From the NCBI RefSeq assembly GCF_023746615.1, contig NZ_CP082275.1:1178001-1242000 (forward strand): 64,000 nucleotides of DNA, written 5' to 3'. The notes beneath the pieces were generated by a model. The model did no database searches and was not told the DNA's origin. It saw nothing but the letters and a program-made list of their open reading frames with translations. This DNA comes from Grimontia kaedaensis. Lineage in GTDB: Bacteria > Pseudomonadota > Gammaproteobacteria > Enterobacterales > Vibrionaceae. This document shows positions 63,337 through 64,000 of this stretch, piece after piece. The first letter of the stretch is position 1. Every line of letters starts with the position of its first letter. Position numbers and translations under genes: made by a program.

Positions 63337-64000
63337 AGCGTTCTCCCTGCTGCTTCTACAAATGGTTTCAACTCTTGCATTAACTGCGAGAACATTTCCC
63401 CTGTCAGTGCTTGATGCCCATCTGACAGCGCTTCTGCTGGATTGAGGTGGCTTTCAACGATGATACCGTCGGCGCCTACCGCTGCTGCCGCACGAGACAA
63501 TGGAATGACAAGCTCACGTACGCCAGTGCCATGACTTGGGTCTACGACCACTGGCAAGTGGCTGCGCTGCTTGATGTAAGCGACTGCATTTAAATCCAAA
63601 GTATTACGCGTTGCTGTTTCAAATGTACGAATGCCGCGCTCACAGAGAATAATATTCGGGTTGCCAGCATCATAGATATATTCTGCCGCCAGCAACAGTT
63701 CCTCGATAGTGGCGGAAAGTCCGCGTTTTAACAAGATCGGTTTACCAGTTTCGCCCACGGCTTTTAACAATCCGTAGTTCTGCATATTGCGCGCACCAAT
63801 TTGCAAGCAGTCGATGTATTCACACAATGAATCAACCTGACCGACTTCCATGACTTCAGAAACGGTTGGCATGCCAGTGGCTTCACTTGCTTGTTTAAGT
63901 AGTTTCAGGCCTTCAACGCCCATGCCTTGGAAGTCATAAGGGCTGGTGCGTGGTTTGTAAGCGCCGCCGCGAAGGGCAACGGCGCCATGACCTTTTACGA
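63333..64000 (-). CDS. 3-deoxy-7-phosphoheptulonate (DAHP) synthase, C-terminal part
   Basis: The frame stays open to base 64000, so the start lies to the right of the window; about 221 residues are seen. The visible part begins VKGHGAVALRGGAYKPRTSPYDFQGMG. It has GARNMQNYGLLKAVGETGKPILLKRG, ILCERGIRTFETATRNTLDLNAV and VVDPSHGTG. These are the marks of the Bacillus/Thermotoga-type (class I-beta) DAHP synthase and not of E. coli AroF/G/H. It catalyses the first shikimate step. Its end overlaps the trpE start by 4 bp, so it is the upstream partner in the trp operon. Confidence 0.9.
   Translation of the reverse strand, partial: VKGHGAVALRGGAYKPRTSPYDFQGMGVEGLKLLKQASEATGMPTVSEVMEVGQVDSLCEYIDCLQIGARNMQNYGLLKAVGETGKPILLKRGLSATIEELLLAAEYIYDAGNPNIILCERGIRTFETATRNTLDLNAVAYIKQRSHLPVVVDPSHGTGVRELVIPLSRAAAAVGADGIIVESHLNPAEALSDGHQALTGEMFSQLMQELKPFVEAAGRTL

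Overview
The window looks like chromosomal DNA of a marine gammaproteobacterium of the family Vibrionaceae. The core gene orders ruvAB / cydABX-ybgE / ybgC-tolQRAB-pal-cpoB / nadA and trpEGD(CF)BA / yciB / yciA / yciI, the Vibrio-type AspS pilotin and the many paired hairpin terminators all point that way. A Grimontia/Enterovibrio/Photobacterium-like relative is my guess from the accessory content, not something the sequence proves.

Layout. 1-11.6 kb is housekeeping: Holliday-junction helicase, cytochrome bd oxidase, the Tol-Pal envelope machine and quinolinate synthase. 11.7-18.4 kb is a dimethylsulfoniopropionate (DMSP) catabolic cluster: DddC and DddB on the minus strand, with a GcvA-like LysR regulator and an 833-residue double-domain DddD CoA-transferase/lyase on the plus strand. 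After dbpA and a YecA-family gene there is tRNA-Ser(GGA). Its 3' end is repeated several times downstream, first in two 179-bp tandem units and again at 28.9 kb. Between the second and last repeats sits a visibly GC-richer 7.6-kb island (about 21.27-28.92 kb). It holds the 3' end of a tyrosine integrase, an IclR regulator, a TAXI-type TRAP transporter (two genes), a class III CoA-transferase, a citryl-CoA-lyase-like protein and an SMP-30/gluconolactonase-like protein. The last five form one tightly packed operon that looks like a complete import-open-activate-cleave route for an unknown acid or lactone.

29.0-34.1 kb (minus strand) is a five-gene operon matching the mycobacterial decaprenyl-phosphate-arabinose pathway: HAD-UbiA phosphoribosyltransferase, GtrA, DprE1-like oxidase, DprE2-like reductase and a polytopic membrane protein that could be the sugar transferase. 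Next come an unlisted 37-codon membrane peptide gene and a 3209-residue type-I-secreted adhesin (34.7-44.3 kb). The adhesin has a LapA-type retention module, 19 closely similar 117-residue repeats, RTX nonapeptides and a C-terminal secretion signal.

44.8-56.6 kb is mixed chromosomal content: PpaC, regulators, cardiolipin synthase, a sodium-dependent transporter with a structured leader, RNA-modification enzymes, the T2SS pilotin, YciI/YciA/YciB and a 278-bp MITE-like element flanked by TA. 56.7-64.0 kb is the trp operon read leftwards. A DAHP synthase gene overlaps the start of trpE, so the first shikimate step is apparently co-expressed with tryptophan synthesis; it runs off the right edge.

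The most interesting parts are the arabinofuranose-lipid operon, the tRNA-Ser catabolic island and the repeat architecture of the giant adhesin.
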